Translations under genes and position numbers: made by a program
Assembly: GCA_023700805.1 (NCBI GenBank)
Contig: JAMPYF010000002.1
Location: 186,001 to 250,000 of the forward strand
From: Sulfuritalea sp.
GTDB lineage: Bacteria > Pseudomonadota > Gammaproteobacteria > Burkholderiales > Rhodocyclaceae
Length of the DNA stretch: 64,000 bases
Direction: 5' to 3'
Notes under the pieces: generated by a model
Databases searched by the model: none
The model's input: the letters and a program-made list of their open reading frames with translations, nothing else
What the model was told of the DNA's origin: nothing
In this document: piece after piece, positions 27,954-36,185 of the stretch
Position numbering within the stretch: position 1 is the stretch's first letter
Layout: each line of letters begins with the position of its first letter

Positions 27954-28419
27954 TACTGATTGCATTGACCGGGCAGGGCGCCACGCAGGCGCCACAGCCC
28001 GTGCATGTGGCGGCATCGACCTCGGGTAGCGGGGGGCCGCCGAGGCGCGGGCTGAAGCGGATGGCGGCGACCGGGCAGGGGTCGCCGCAGACCCGGCACT
28101 CCACGCCGCGCCTGGCCAGGCAGGTATCGGCCACCTGTGCCTTGATGAGCCATGGCGGCGCCTGATCTTCGGCGCGCAACAGCGCGCCGTCCCTGCAGGC
28201 CGTTGCGCAGGCGCCGCAGAACGTGCATTCGCCGCGCTTGAAATCCACCTCCGGATAGCCTCGCACGATGACGACGATGCGCGTCGGGCAGACCGGCACG
28301 CAGGCAGCGCAGCGCGTGCAGGTATCGACAAAGGCTTGTTCGGCCAGCGCCCAGGGCGGGCGTTGCGGATTGCGGCGGGGCTTGAAATCCCCCCGCATGA
28401 ATTGTCGGCGACTGACCAT
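27946..28419 (-). CDS. napF: Ferredoxin-type protein NapF, convergent with napB
   Basis: A 157-residue cytoplasmic iron-sulfur protein with SRRQFMRG at the start and four Cys clusters (CTRCAACVPVCP, CTFCGACATACR, CRVCGDPCP, CTGCGACVAPCP). NapF assists maturation of NapA. The start at 28419 (MVSRRQF) matches the family; longer in-frame starts at 28545 add unrelated residues. Unusually it is on the opposite strand from the rest of nap and its end overlaps napB by eight bases, so it needs its own promoter, and the two messages are complementary at their ends. Confidence 0.93.
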   Translation of the reverse strand: MVSRRQFMRGDFKPRRNPQRPPWALAEQAFVDTCTRCAACVPVCPTRIVVIVRGYPEVDFKRGECTFCGACATACRDGALLRAEDQAPPWLIKAQVADTCLARRGVECRVCGDPCPVAAIRFSPRLGGPPLPEVDAATCTGCGACVAPCPVNAISIT

Positions 28420-28652
28420 GGATGAATGCGTTTGATCCGGGAACGGGATTCTGCCAGCGCAAATCCCCTGGCGTCGGATTGTGCGCCGCTTTATGCTCGC
28501 TCGCGGCATTTGCCAAATCCTTGTCCTTGGCATCGGGTTTGTCACAAAATCTCACCATTGCCCATTTGGATTTGGAGTGGATTAGTCTAGGCTGATATTG
28601 AGGTCGAATAGAAATGACCCATTTCCACCCATCAAGCAGAAAGGAAATCATC

Positions 28653-29021
28653 ATGAAAACCAAGTTCACGCAGATGGCATTGCTGGCAATCCTCGGGGCG
28701 TCGCTTGCGGCACCGGTGGCCGCCCAGCCCGGCGGCGGTCCGGGCATGGGTCCCGGTCAGGGCATGGGTCCGGGTGCAGGCCGGGCAATGCGCTTCAACT
28801 TCGACGAGGACACAACGCCCGGCTGGGCGCTGATGAATGCCGAAGAGCGCAAGGCGCACAGCAGCAAGATGGTCAATGCCAAGACCTACGAGGAATGCAA
28901 GGCGCTGCAGGCCGAGCATCACAAGGCGATGGAAGTTCGTGCCAAGGAAAAGGGCGTGACCCTGCCGGCGCCGCGGCAGCTCGGTTGTGACCGCATGAAG
29001 GCGCGCGGCTTCTTCAAGTGA
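28653..29021 (+). CDS. Small secreted protein with GPGMGPGQ repeats
   Basis: A 122-residue protein with a clear signal peptide (MALLAILGASLAAPVAA), a Gly/Pro/Met-rich stretch (GGGPGMGPGQGMGPGAG) and a helical region with two Cys (YEECKALQAEHHKAME, LGCDRMKARGFF). The ATG at 28653 follows an AAGGAAA site. The Met/His content suggests metal binding, but no function is known. It stands alone, divergent from napF. Confidence 0.75.
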   Translation: MKTKFTQMALLAILGASLAAPVAAQPGGGPGMGPGQGMGPGAGRAMRFNFDEDTTPGWALMNAEERKAHSSKMVNAKTYEECKALQAEHHKAMEVRAKEKGVTLPAPRQLGCDRMKARGFFK

Positions 29022-29061
29022 TCGACGGCGTGGCGCGCACCATGGCGGATTGCGCCGCCTG

Positions 29062-29970
29062 ATGAGCGGGCATACGCACCACCACGGCCCGGCCAGCTTC
29101 AGCCGGGCCTTTGCCATTGGCATCGCGCTGAACATCGCCTTCGTGGCGACGGAGGCTTTCTACGGCTGGCGCGTGGGCTCCCTGGCGCTGCTGGCCGATG
29201 CCGGACACAACCTGTCGGATGTCGCCGGGCTGGTGCTGGCCTGGGGCGCCGCACTGGCCGCGGGCCGGCAACCCGACCACCGCCACACCTACGGCTGGCA
29301 GCGCGCTTCTATCCTCGCCGCTTTCGCCAATGCCGTGCTGCTGCTGGTGGCCATGGGCTCGCTGCTGTGGGAAGCCGGCCATCGCCTGCAGGCGCCGCAT
29401 CCGACCGACGGCATCACCATCATGGTCGTCGCCGCGGTCGGCGTGCTGGTCAATGGCGGCACCGCCGCGCTGTTCATGGCGGGCAGCCAATCCGACATGA
29501 ATATTCGCGGCGCCTTCCTGCACATGGCCGCCGACGCCCTGGTTTCGCTCGGTGTGGTCGCCGCCGGCGCCCTCTATCTGTGGACCGGCTGGGCCTGGCT
29601 CGATCCGCTCACCAGCATGGCGATCGCAGTGGTGATCATCGCCGGCACCTGGGGCCTGTTGCGGCGGTCCTTGCACCTGCTGTTCGACGGCGTGCCGGAA
29701 AGCGTTGTCCTCGCCGAGGTGGATGCGCTGCTGCGCGCCCTGCCCGGGGTCAAAGGCGTGCATGATCTGCATGTCTGGGCGATGAGCACGACCGGCATCG
29801 CGCTGACCGCGCACCTGGTCATGCCCGGCGGACACCCGGGCGATGCCTTCCTCGAAAAAATCAGCCACGATTTGCACCATCATTTCCACATCACGCATCC
29901 GACGATACAGATCGAATTCGACGACCCGAATCACGGCTGCGCCCAACCCCTGAATTTCCCATCGCCATGA
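29062..29970 (+). CDS. Cation diffusion facilitator (CzcD/ZitB-type metal exporter)
   Basis: A 302-residue CDF transporter with six helices and a C-terminal cytoplasmic domain. Metal sites are seen as LLADAGHNLSDVAGLVLAW (helix 2) and HMAADALVSLGVV (helix 5), the HxxxD/HxxxD pattern of the Zn/Cd/Co subfamily. The N-terminus has HTHHHGP. The start is taken at the ATG 29062; an earlier in-frame ATG at 29050 has no better site. Overlaps the SLAC1-type gene by four bases. Confidence 0.93.
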   Translation: MSGHTHHHGPASFSRAFAIGIALNIAFVATEAFYGWRVGSLALLADAGHNLSDVAGLVLAWGAALAAGRQPDHRHTYGWQRASILAAFANAVLLLVAMGSLLWEAGHRLQAPHPTDGITIMVVAAVGVLVNGGTAALFMAGSQSDMNIRGAFLHMAADALVSLGVVAAGALYLWTGWAWLDPLTSMAIAVVIIAGTWGLLRRSLHLLFDGVPESVVLAEVDALLRALPGVKGVHDLHVWAMSTTGIALTAHLVMPGGHPGDAFLEKISHDLHHHFHITHPTIQIEFDDPNHGCAQPLNFPSP

Positions 29971-31025
29971 CTGCCGCCAACCCGCCCCTGCCCGTGAATT
30001 TTCCGCTGATCGTCAAGACCTTCGCTCCCGGCTGGCCGGCGGCCGTCATGGGCACCGGCGCCTTCGCCCTGACCAGCCTGCATTTCTCGCACCAGGTCCC
30101 CGCGCTGGCGGGGCTGGCCTGGGCGCTGCACTGGTTCAACCTGGCGCTGTTCGCGCTGATCAGCGTGCCCTGGCTGCTGCGCTGGGTCATGGCCTGGCCG
30201 GCGGTGGTGGCCAGCTTCCGCCATCCGGTGGCGGCCAACTTCTATCCGGCCTATGCCATTGCCATCCTGGTGCTGGCGGCGCAGCTGCGCGCCTTCGGCG
30301 GCCACGATGCGGCCGCGCTGGTGGCCTGGTGGCTCGGTGTCACGCTGCTGTTTTCCCTGACGCTGGCGGTGCTGATCTCGATCTTCCAGGGCGAGCACGT
30401 CAATCTCGACCACATCACACCCGGCATCTTCATGCCGCCGGTGGCCCTGGTGCTGATACCGGTGGCCGGCGCGCCGCTGTTGGCGATCCAGCCCGACGCC
30501 CTGCGCGACCTGGCGCTGACCATCAACGCGATCGGCCTGGGCTCCGGCATTTTCATGTACATGGCATTGCTGGCGCTGGCCTTCCACCGCTTCTACGTGC
30601 ACAAGCGCCTGCCGCCGACCATGGCGCCGACCTTCTGGATCAACCTGGCGCCGCTGGGCGTGACCGTGGTCAGCGTGCTCAATCTGGTGGCCGCGACCCC
30701 CTTCGCCGGCGACAAGGCGCCCTACCTGATGGCGGTATTCCTACTCTGGGGCTTCGGCGCCTTCTGGCTGGTGCTGGCGGCGCTATTCACCTGGTCGGTG
30801 AGGAAGATCGCGCCCTTGCCCTTCTCCCTGACCTGGTGGGCCTTCACCTTTCCGCTGGGCGCCTTCACGCTCGGCAGCCAGCGCCTGTCCGAAGTCACCG
30901 GGCTCGCCACGCCGCTGGCCTTCGGCTGGCTGGCCTGGGCCCTGCTCGCCGCCATCTGGACCGTGACGCTGCTGAAGACGCTGGCCGGCGTCGCCAGCGG
31001 CAAGCTGTTCCAGCCGCATCCCTAG
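29967..31025 (+). CDS. TDT/SLAC1-family anion channel or transporter
   Basis: A 352-residue protein with ten helices, similar to TehA/SLAC1-type voltage-dependent anion channels: GWPAAVMGTGAFAL at the start, GEHVNLDHITPGIFMPPVAL in the middle and a Trp-rich LTWWAFTFPLGAFTLGS near the C-terminus. The start overlaps the CDF stop, so the two are co-transcribed. The substrate is unknown; relatives are linked to tellurite, sulfite and other anions. Confidence 0.88.
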   Translation: MTAANPPLPVNFPLIVKTFAPGWPAAVMGTGAFALTSLHFSHQVPALAGLAWALHWFNLALFALISVPWLLRWVMAWPAVVASFRHPVAANFYPAYAIAILVLAAQLRAFGGHDAAALVAWWLGVTLLFSLTLAVLISIFQGEHVNLDHITPGIFMPPVALVLIPVAGAPLLAIQPDALRDLALTINAIGLGSGIFMYMALLALAFHRFYVHKRLPPTMAPTFWINLAPLGVTVVSVLNLVAATPFAGDKAPYLMAVFLLWGFGAFWLVLAALFTWSVRKIAPLPFSLTWWAFTFPLGAFTLGSQRLSEVTGLATPLAFGWLAWALLAAIWTVTLLKTLAGVASGKLFQPHP

Positions 31026-31073
31026 CCGCGACGGGCAGACCGACAGGGAAACGACCGAGGAAGCGAATCCCGC

Positions 31074-31119
31074 TTGACGCACCTCACTGCCGCCGCTAAG
31101 ATAGTAACCAATTACTATC
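31074..31119 (+). promoter_or_regulatory. Promoter and palindromic operator of the TetR-led efflux operon
   Basis: TTGACG (31074-31079), a 17-base spacer and TAAGAT (31097-31102) form a good sigma-70 promoter. The perfect inverted repeat GATAGTAA-CCAA-TTACTATC (31100-31119) overlaps the -10 element and the start site, as expected for an operator bound by the TetR-type protein encoded 15 bases downstream. Confidence 0.85.
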
Positions 31120-31133
31120 TATCGGACTGAGCC

Positions 31134-31751
31134 ATGGTGCACAACGAACCCAGACCGCGCAACCTGCCGGCGGACCAGCGGCGGGCGGTCACCGTCGAAG
31201 CTGTCATCGAACTGACGGCCGAGCAGAATCCGGGCGACATCACCACGGCGGCGATTGCGCAGCACATGAATCTCACGCAAGGTGCGCTGTTCCGCCACTT
31301 CCCGAGCAAGGATGCGATCTGGCAGGCGGTCATGGAATGGGTCGCCGAGCGACTGCTGCAGCGCGTGGACAAGGCCATGCAGGACGCGGCATCGCCGCTG
31401 CTGGCGCTGGAAGCGGTGTTCATGACCCATATCGAGTTCGTCGTCGCGCATCCCGGCGTGCCGCGGCTGCTGTTCGGCGAGTTGCAGCGGGCCGAGGACA
31501 CCCCCGCCAAGCGCATGGCGCGCACCCTGATCGGCGCCTACAGAAAGCGCCTGAGCAGCCTGATCGAAGAGGGCAAGGTCCGCGGCGAAGTCGCATCCGA
31601 AGTCGATACCGCGGCTGCCGTCGTCGCCTTCATCGGCAGCATCCAGGGCCTTGTCATGCAATCGCTGCTGAGCGGCAAGGCCAAACAAATGCGCACCGAC
31701 GCGCCGGGTGCCTTTGCCATCTACCGCCGCGGTATCCGGAGCGTCACATGA
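31134..31751 (+). CDS. TetR/AcrR-family repressor
   Basis: A 205-residue regulator with an N-terminal helix-turn-helix (ITTAAIAQHMNLTQGALFRHF) and a C-terminal ligand/dimer domain of the TetR_C type. It lies at the head of an operon encoding a small membrane protein, an adaptor, a permease and an ATPase; the palindrome in front of it suggests autoregulation. Overlaps the next gene by four bases. Confidence 0.92.
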   Translation: MVHNEPRPRNLPADQRRAVTVEAVIELTAEQNPGDITTAAIAQHMNLTQGALFRHFPSKDAIWQAVMEWVAERLLQRVDKAMQDAASPLLALEAVFMTHIEFVVAHPGVPRLLFGELQRAEDTPAKRMARTLIGAYRKRLSSLIEEGKVRGEVASEVDTAAAVVAFIGSIQGLVMQSLLSGKAKQMRTDAPGAFAIYRRGIRSVT

Positions 31752-32146
31752 AGCCGAATCGCATGTTGCAATGGCTGGCGGTCGCCGCCCTGGTTTTCGG
31801 CCTCCTGACCATCGTCAGCGGCGGCCGGGTCTTGTTCGGCGGAGCCCAGGCGCGAGCCGAAGCGGGCAACATCGTGCCCTTCGTGCTCTGGTTCAACTTC
31901 GTCGCCGGCTTTGTCTATGTCGCCGCCGGTGCCGCCCTGCTGTCGGCCTGGCGCGGCGGTGCCCGGCTGGCGCTGCTGCTGGCCGCGTCCACCGTTCTGG
32001 TGTGCGTCGCCTTCATCGCACATGTCGTGTCCGGCGGCGCCTACGAAATGCGCACCGTCGGCGCCCTGTCGATCCGCGCGGCGTTCTGGATCGTGATCGC
32101 CACGCTTGCGCTGCGCGCAGCCAAAGCAACTTCAGTCCGGAGCTGA
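31748..32146 (+). CDS. Small four-helix membrane protein of the efflux operon
   Basis: A 132-residue protein with four hydrophobic helices (LAVAALVFGLLTIVSGG; IVPFVLWFNFVAGFVYVAAG; LALLLAASTVLVCVAFIAHV; FWIVIATLALRAA). No family is recognised with confidence. The four-base overlap with the TetR gene and the adaptor only five bases downstream place it firmly in the operon, perhaps as an accessory part of the exporter. Confidence 0.7.
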   Translation: MKPNRMLQWLAVAALVFGLLTIVSGGRVLFGGAQARAEAGNIVPFVLWFNFVAGFVYVAAGAALLSAWRGGARLALLLAASTVLVCVAFIAHVVSGGAYEMRTVGALSIRAAFWIVIATLALRAAKATSVRS

Positions 32147-32151
32147 CCCTG

Positions 32152-33330
32152 ATGAAATCCCTGTTCAGCCGCCGTTCCGCATTCATCCTCGCCGGCATCG
32201 CGCTGGTGGCCGGCTTTGTCTGGGTCATGGCGCGCAGCGGGCCGCTGGCGCCGGTGCGGGTCACCGAAGTGCAAGTGGCGCGCGCCGATCTTGCGCCGGC
32301 GCTGTTCGGCATCGGCGTGGTCGAGGCGCGCCGCAGCTACCTGGTCGGCCCGACCAGCGCCGGCCGCGTGCGCCGGGTTGCGGTCGATGTCGGCGAGACG
32401 GTCAGCGCCGGCCAGTTGCTGGCCGAGATGGATCCGGTCGACCTCGATCAGCGTCTGTCCGCCACCGGTGCCGCCGCTGCGCGCGCAGCGAAGGCGATCG
32501 ACACTGCGGCGGCACAGTTGAGCGACAGCGTCGCGCGGCGCGAAGTGGCGGCCGCCAATGCACGCCGCTATGACGACCTGGGCAGGAAGGGTTTCGTCAG
32601 TTCCAGCGTCACCGAAGGCAAGTCGCAGGAGCTGAAATCCGCCTCCGCGCAAGTGACGGCAGCCGAAGCCGGCCTGGCCGGCGCGCGCCAGGACCTGGTG
32701 CGGCTCGATGCCGAACGCGGCGCCGCGCAGCAGCAGCGCGCCAACCTGCGCCTGCTGGCCCCCGCCGACGGCGTGGTGACGGCGCGCGATGCCGAGCCCG
32801 GTTCGACCGTCGTCGCCGGCCAGGCCGTGCTGCGCCTGGTCGCGGCGGACAGCCTGTGGATCAGGCTGCGCCTCGACCAGCAGCGCTCGGCGGGCCTGCA
32901 AGTCGGCTTGCCGGCCGAGATCGTGCTGCGTTCCCAGCCGGGCCGGGTGCTGGCCGGCAAGGTTGCGCGCATCGAAATGCTGAGCGACAGCGTGACCGAG
33001 GAGCGCATCGCGCAAGTGAGCTTCGATGCGTTGCCGAAGGATGTTTCGATCGGCGAAATGAGCGAAATCACCCTGCGCCTGCCGGGCATCCGGCAGGCCC
33101 TGGTGGTGCCCAGCGCCGCCCTGCGCCAGCGCGAGGGCAAGACCGGCGTCTGGGTCCGTGCCGGCGACAAGCTGCGCTTCGTCGCGGTCAGGCCGGGAAG
33201 CAGCGGCGCCGACGGCAGGGTGCAGATCCTCGAAGGCCTCCAGGAAGGCGATGCGGTGATCGTCCATAGTGAACGCGAGATCGGCGAGCAGAGCCGGATT
33301 CGCGTGGTATCCGCGCTGGCCGCGTCCTGA
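32152..33330 (+). CDS. Periplasmic adaptor protein (HlyD/RND family) of an ABC exporter
   Basis: A 392-residue membrane fusion protein: one N-terminal helix (SAFILAGIALVAGFVWVMA), a barrel-sandwich hybrid domain split around a helical hairpin (residues about 100-190, rich in Ala and Gln), a beta-barrel and a membrane-proximal domain. The motif GRVRRVAVDVGETVSAGQLLA is the lipoyl-like half. It is expected to link the inner-membrane permease encoded next to an outer-membrane channel. Permease start lies seven bases after its stop. Confidence 0.92.
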   Translation: MKSLFSRRSAFILAGIALVAGFVWVMARSGPLAPVRVTEVQVARADLAPALFGIGVVEARRSYLVGPTSAGRVRRVAVDVGETVSAGQLLAEMDPVDLDQRLSATGAAAARAAKAIDTAAAQLSDSVARREVAAANARRYDDLGRKGFVSSSVTEGKSQELKSASAQVTAAEAGLAGARQDLVRLDAERGAAQQQRANLRLLAPADGVVTARDAEPGSTVVAGQAVLRLVAADSLWIRLRLDQQRSAGLQVGLPAEIVLRSQPGRVLAGKVARIEMLSDSVTEERIAQVSFDALPKDVSIGEMSEITLRLPGIRQALVVPSAALRQREGKTGVWVRAGDKLRFVAVRPGSSGADGRVQILEGLQEGDAVIVHSEREIGEQSRIRVVSALAAS

Positions 33331-33337
33331 TTCCGCC

Positions 33338-34531
33338 ATGATCAGCCTCGCCGGTCGCGACATCCTGCATTCCTGGGGCAAGTTCGTCCTCACCGGGATC
33401 GGCCTCGGCCTGCTGATCGGCGCCACGCTGACCATGGCCGGCGTCTATCGCGGCATGGTCGATGACGCGCAGGTATTGCTGACCAACAGCGGCGCCGACA
33501 TCTGGGTGGTGCAGAAGGACACGCAGGGACCCTACGCCGAAGCCTCGAACATCAGGGACGACGTCTACCGCGGCGTGCTCGGCCTGCCCGGCGTGGCCCA
33601 GGCCGCGAATGTCACCTACCTGACCATGCAGGTGCAGCATGGCGCCCGCGAGAGTCGCAGCATGGTGGTCGGCTTCGAGCCGGGCCAGCCCGGCGAGCCG
33701 ACCTATCTGGTGGCCGGGCGGCGCCTGCTGCGCGGCCATTACGAGGCCATCGCCGACGTCAAGGCCGGCTTCCGTCTCGGCGAGCGCATCCGCATCCGGC
33801 GCCACGACTACGAGGTGGTCGGCCTGACGCAGCGTACCGTGTCCTCCGGCGGCGACCCGATGGTCTTCATCCCGCTCAAGGATGCGCAGGAAGCGCAGTT
33901 CCTCAAGGACAACGACGCCATCATCACCGACCGCGCGCGCACCGCGGCCAACCCGGCGCTGAATCGCCCCGGCGTGCCCGGCCTGCTCGACGCCGTGAAT
34001 GCCGCGCAGACCGTCAATCGCAGCGTCAACGCGGTGCTGGTGAAAGTTGGCGCTGGCAGCACGGCGGAGAGCGTGGCGCAGGAGATCCGCCGCTGGAAGC
34101 ATCTGCAGGCCTACACCCGCGTGCAGATGGAAGAGATCCTGGTGGCCAAGCTGATCGCCACCTCGGCCAGGCAGATCGGCATGTTCCTCGCGATCCTGAC
34201 CGTGGTCAGCGCCGCCATCGTCGCCTTCATCATTTACACCATGACCCTGGGCAAGATTCGCGAGATCGCGGTGCTCAAGCTGATCGGCACGCGCAACCGC
34301 AGCATCGCCGGCATGATCCTGCAGCAGGCGCTGGGCCTCGGCCTGATCGGCTTCGTCGTCGGCAAGATCGCGGCCACGCTGTGGGCGCCGGCCTTTCCGA
34401 AATACGTGTTGCTGGAAAGCGGCGATGCCCTGCGCGCCTTCATCGTCGTCATGCTGGTGTGCACGCTGGCCAGCACGCTGGCGATCCGCGCCGCGCTGAA
34501 GGTCGATCCGGCCGAAGCGATAGGCGGCTGA
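33338..34531 (+). CDS. MacB/FtsX-type ABC transporter permease
   Basis: A 397-residue permease with an N-terminal helix (GKFVLTGIGLGLLIGATLTM), a large periplasmic MacB-PCD-like domain and three C-terminal helices of the FtsX fold (IGMFLAILTVVSAAIVAFII; KIREIAVLKLIGTRNRS is the typical coupling region). It contains one copy of the dispersed 21-bp motif (read KVGAGSTA). It acts with the adaptor and ATPase as an exporter of the DevBCA type. Confidence 0.92.
   Translation: MISLAGRDILHSWGKFVLTGIGLGLLIGATLTMAGVYRGMVDDAQVLLTNSGADIWVVQKDTQGPYAEASNIRDDVYRGVLGLPGVAQAANVTYLTMQVQHGARESRSMVVGFEPGQPGEPTYLVAGRRLLRGHYEAIADVKAGFRLGERIRIRRHDYEVVGLTQRTVSSGGDPMVFIPLKDAQEAQFLKDNDAIITDRARTAANPALNRPGVPGLLDAVNAAQTVNRSVNAVLVKVGAGSTAESVAQEIRRWKHLQAYTRVQMEEILVAKLIATSARQIGMFLAILTVVSAAIVAFIIYTMTLGKIREIAVLKLIGTRNRSIAGMILQQALGLGLIGFVVGKIAATLWAPAFPKYVLLESGDALRAFIVVMLVCTLASTLAIRAALKVDPAEAIGG
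34045..34065 (-). repeat. Dispersed 21-bp motif, copy 4 (inside the ABC permease gene)
   Basis: Minus-strand match to the consensus (first part GCCGTGCT, core exact). On the coding strand it reads KVGAGST. Confidence 0.87.
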
Positions 34532-34532
34532 G

Positions 34533-35249
34533 ATGGACCAAGGCATCCACATCGAAGGCCTCAGCAAGCGTTACGGCGCGGGCGACACCGCCGTCGACGC
34601 GCTGAAGGAGGTGAACATGAGCATTGCGCCGGGCGAGGTGGTCGGCCTGGTCGGTCCCAGCGGTTCGGGCAAGACCACGCTGCTCAAGTGCCTCGGCGCC
34701 GTGATCGAACCCACGCGCGGGCGCATGACCCTGGGCGGCGAGGTGATCTACGACAGCGCGCAGGGCGGCTGGAAAACCAAGGATCTGCGCGCCTTGCGCC
34801 GCGACCGCATCGGCTTCATCTTCCAGGCGCCCTACCTGATTCCCTTTCTCGACGTCACCGACAACGTGGCCCTGCTGCCGATGCTGGCCGGCCGCGCCAA
34901 CGGGGCCTCGCGTGCGCGTGCGCTGGAACTGCTGCAGGCGCTCGACGTCGACCATCGCGCGAAGGCGCAGCCCAGCGAACTCTCGGGGGGCGAGCAGCAG
35001 CGCGTGTCGATCGCGCGCGCCCTGGCCAACCAGCCGCCGGTGATCCTCGCCGACGAACCCACGGCACCGCTCGACAGCCAGCGCGCGCTGGCCGTGATGC
35101 GCATCCTCAACCAGATGGCCAGCCAGTACCAGACCGCGATCATCGTCGTCACCCACGACGAGAAGATCATCCCCATCTTCAAGCGCATTTATCACATCCG
35201 CGACGGCAGGACGGTCGAGGAGGCCGGCGAGGGGCGCGACATTTCCTGA
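34533..35249 (+). CDS. LolD/MacB-type ABC transporter ATPase
   Basis: A 238-residue ATPase with Walker A GPSGSGKTTL, signature SELSGGEQQRVSIARAL, Walker B PPVILADEPTAPLDS (note Ala-Pro in place of the usual Gly-Asn before LDS) and the H-loop VVTHDEK. It starts one base after the permease stop. Together with the adaptor and permease it forms a DevBCA-like exporter for an unknown substrate, controlled by the TetR protein. Confidence 0.94.
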   Translation: MDQGIHIEGLSKRYGAGDTAVDALKEVNMSIAPGEVVGLVGPSGSGKTTLLKCLGAVIEPTRGRMTLGGEVIYDSAQGGWKTKDLRALRRDRIGFIFQAPYLIPFLDVTDNVALLPMLAGRANGASRARALELLQALDVDHRAKAQPSELSGGEQQRVSIARALANQPPVILADEPTAPLDSQRALAVMRILNQMASQYQTAIIVVTHDEKIIPIFKRIYHIRDGRTVEEAGEGRDIS

Positions 35250-35302
35250 AACTGCGCGCTGCCGCGAATCAAGAAACCGACGGCGGCCTTGCATACGCTT
35301 CC

Positions 35303-35330
35303 GCATATATCCGCCGTCGTGTATATTTGC
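35303..35330 (+). promoter_or_regulatory. Possible ArsR operator / promoter region
   Basis: An imperfect inverted repeat, GCATATAT and TGTATATTTGC separated by nine bases, lies just before the arsR start. Its position and A+T content fit an ArsR/SmtB operator, but there is no direct proof. Confidence 0.5.
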
Positions 35331-35334
35331 AACG

Positions 35335-35694
35335 ATGGAAACCCAAGCCCTGTTCGACATCCTCGCCGACCCGACGCGGCGGCGCATCCTGGCCCTGCTG
35401 CTGGCGCGGGGCGAACTTTGCGTCTGCGAGCTGACCACCGCGCTCGAGGAAATCCAGCCCAAGATCTCGCGCCACCTCGGCGTCATGAAGGGCGCGGGCC
35501 TGGTGACATCGCGCCGCGAAGGCACCTGGATGCATTACCGGATGGCGAAGCTGCCGTCCTGGACCGCGGCACTGCTCGGCCCGCTGGCGACGGGAGCCGT
35601 GCCCGAATTCAAGGCCGACATGAAGCGCCTCAAGATCGTATCCGGGCGCACCGAACGCTGCGGATTCGGGGGTGTGAGGAGCGCAAGTCGATGA
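35335..35694 (+). CDS. arsR: ArsR-family metalloregulator
   Basis: A 119-residue winged-helix repressor with the ArsR metal motif ELCVCELTTAL (CVCEL, As(III)-binding Cys pair) in helix 3 and HTH residues QPKISRHLGVMKGAGLV. On arsenite binding it should leave the operator and allow transcription of arsC and acr3. A third Cys is found near the C-terminus (RCGFGG). Overlaps arsC by four bases. Confidence 0.93.
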   Translation: METQALFDILADPTRRRILALLLARGELCVCELTTALEEIQPKISRHLGVMKGAGLVTSRREGTWMHYRMAKLPSWTAALLGPLATGAVPEFKADMKRLKIVSGRTERCGFGGVRSASR

Positions 35695-36182
35695 GCAAGA
35701 CCTTCAAGGTGCTGGTGCTGTGCACCGGCAATTCGGCGCGCAGCATCCTCGGCGAAATGCTGTTCAAGCATCTGGGCCAAGGCCGCATCGAGGCCTATTC
35801 GGCCGGCAGCAAGCCGGGCGGCGTGGTCAATCCGGTGGCGATCGAGACGCTGCAGAAGCACGGCGTGCCCTGCGCGGGCGCGCGCAGCAAGTCCTGGGAT
35901 GAATTTGCCGTCTCGCCAGCGCCAACTCTCGACTTCATTTTCACGGTCTGCGGCAATGCCGCGCAGGAGACCTGCCCGGTCTGGCCCGGCCACCCGGCCA
36001 CGGCGCACTGGGCCATACCCGACCCGGCGCATGTCGAACCCATGGAGGCGCGGCGCGCGGCCTTCGAGCGGGCCTACCAGTCGCTCAGGCAGCGCATCGA
36101 AGCCTTCCTCGCCCTGCCGCTGGAAACCATGAGTCGCGAAGAAGCGCTCGCCGCGGCGCGCCGCATTCACACGGAGCAGTAG
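35691..36182 (+). CDS. arsC: Arsenate reductase ArsC, low-molecular-weight phosphatase type
   Basis: A 163-residue arsenate reductase of the LMW tyrosine phosphatase fold. The P-loop is LVLCTGNSARS (nucleophilic Cys in CTGNSARS), and further Cys are in GVPCAG and in CGNAAQETCPVWPG. The phosphatase-like Asp is in IPDPAHVE. The redox partner is probably thioredoxin or glutaredoxin/glutathione. It contains one copy of the dispersed motif (read AVSPAPT) with no visible length change. acr3 starts four bases after its stop. Confidence 0.95.
   Translation: MSKTFKVLVLCTGNSARSILGEMLFKHLGQGRIEAYSAGSKPGGVVNPVAIETLQKHGVPCAGARSKSWDEFAVSPAPTLDFIFTVCGNAAQETCPVWPGHPATAHWAIPDPAHVEPMEARRAAFERAYQSLRQRIEAFLALPLETMSREEALAAARRIHTEQ
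35907..35927 (+). repeat. Dispersed 21-bp motif, copy 5 (inside arsC)
   Basis: An exact match to the consensus (first part GCCGTCTC). It lies between two conserved ArsC segments (SWDEF and DFIFTVCGNA) whose spacing looks normal for the family. Confidence 0.88.
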
Positions 36183-36185
36183 GTC

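Noticed and set aside
28420..28652. FNR site for napF in the divergent spacer
   Set aside because: Only a TTGAT half-site near 28432 was found; the partner half does not match.
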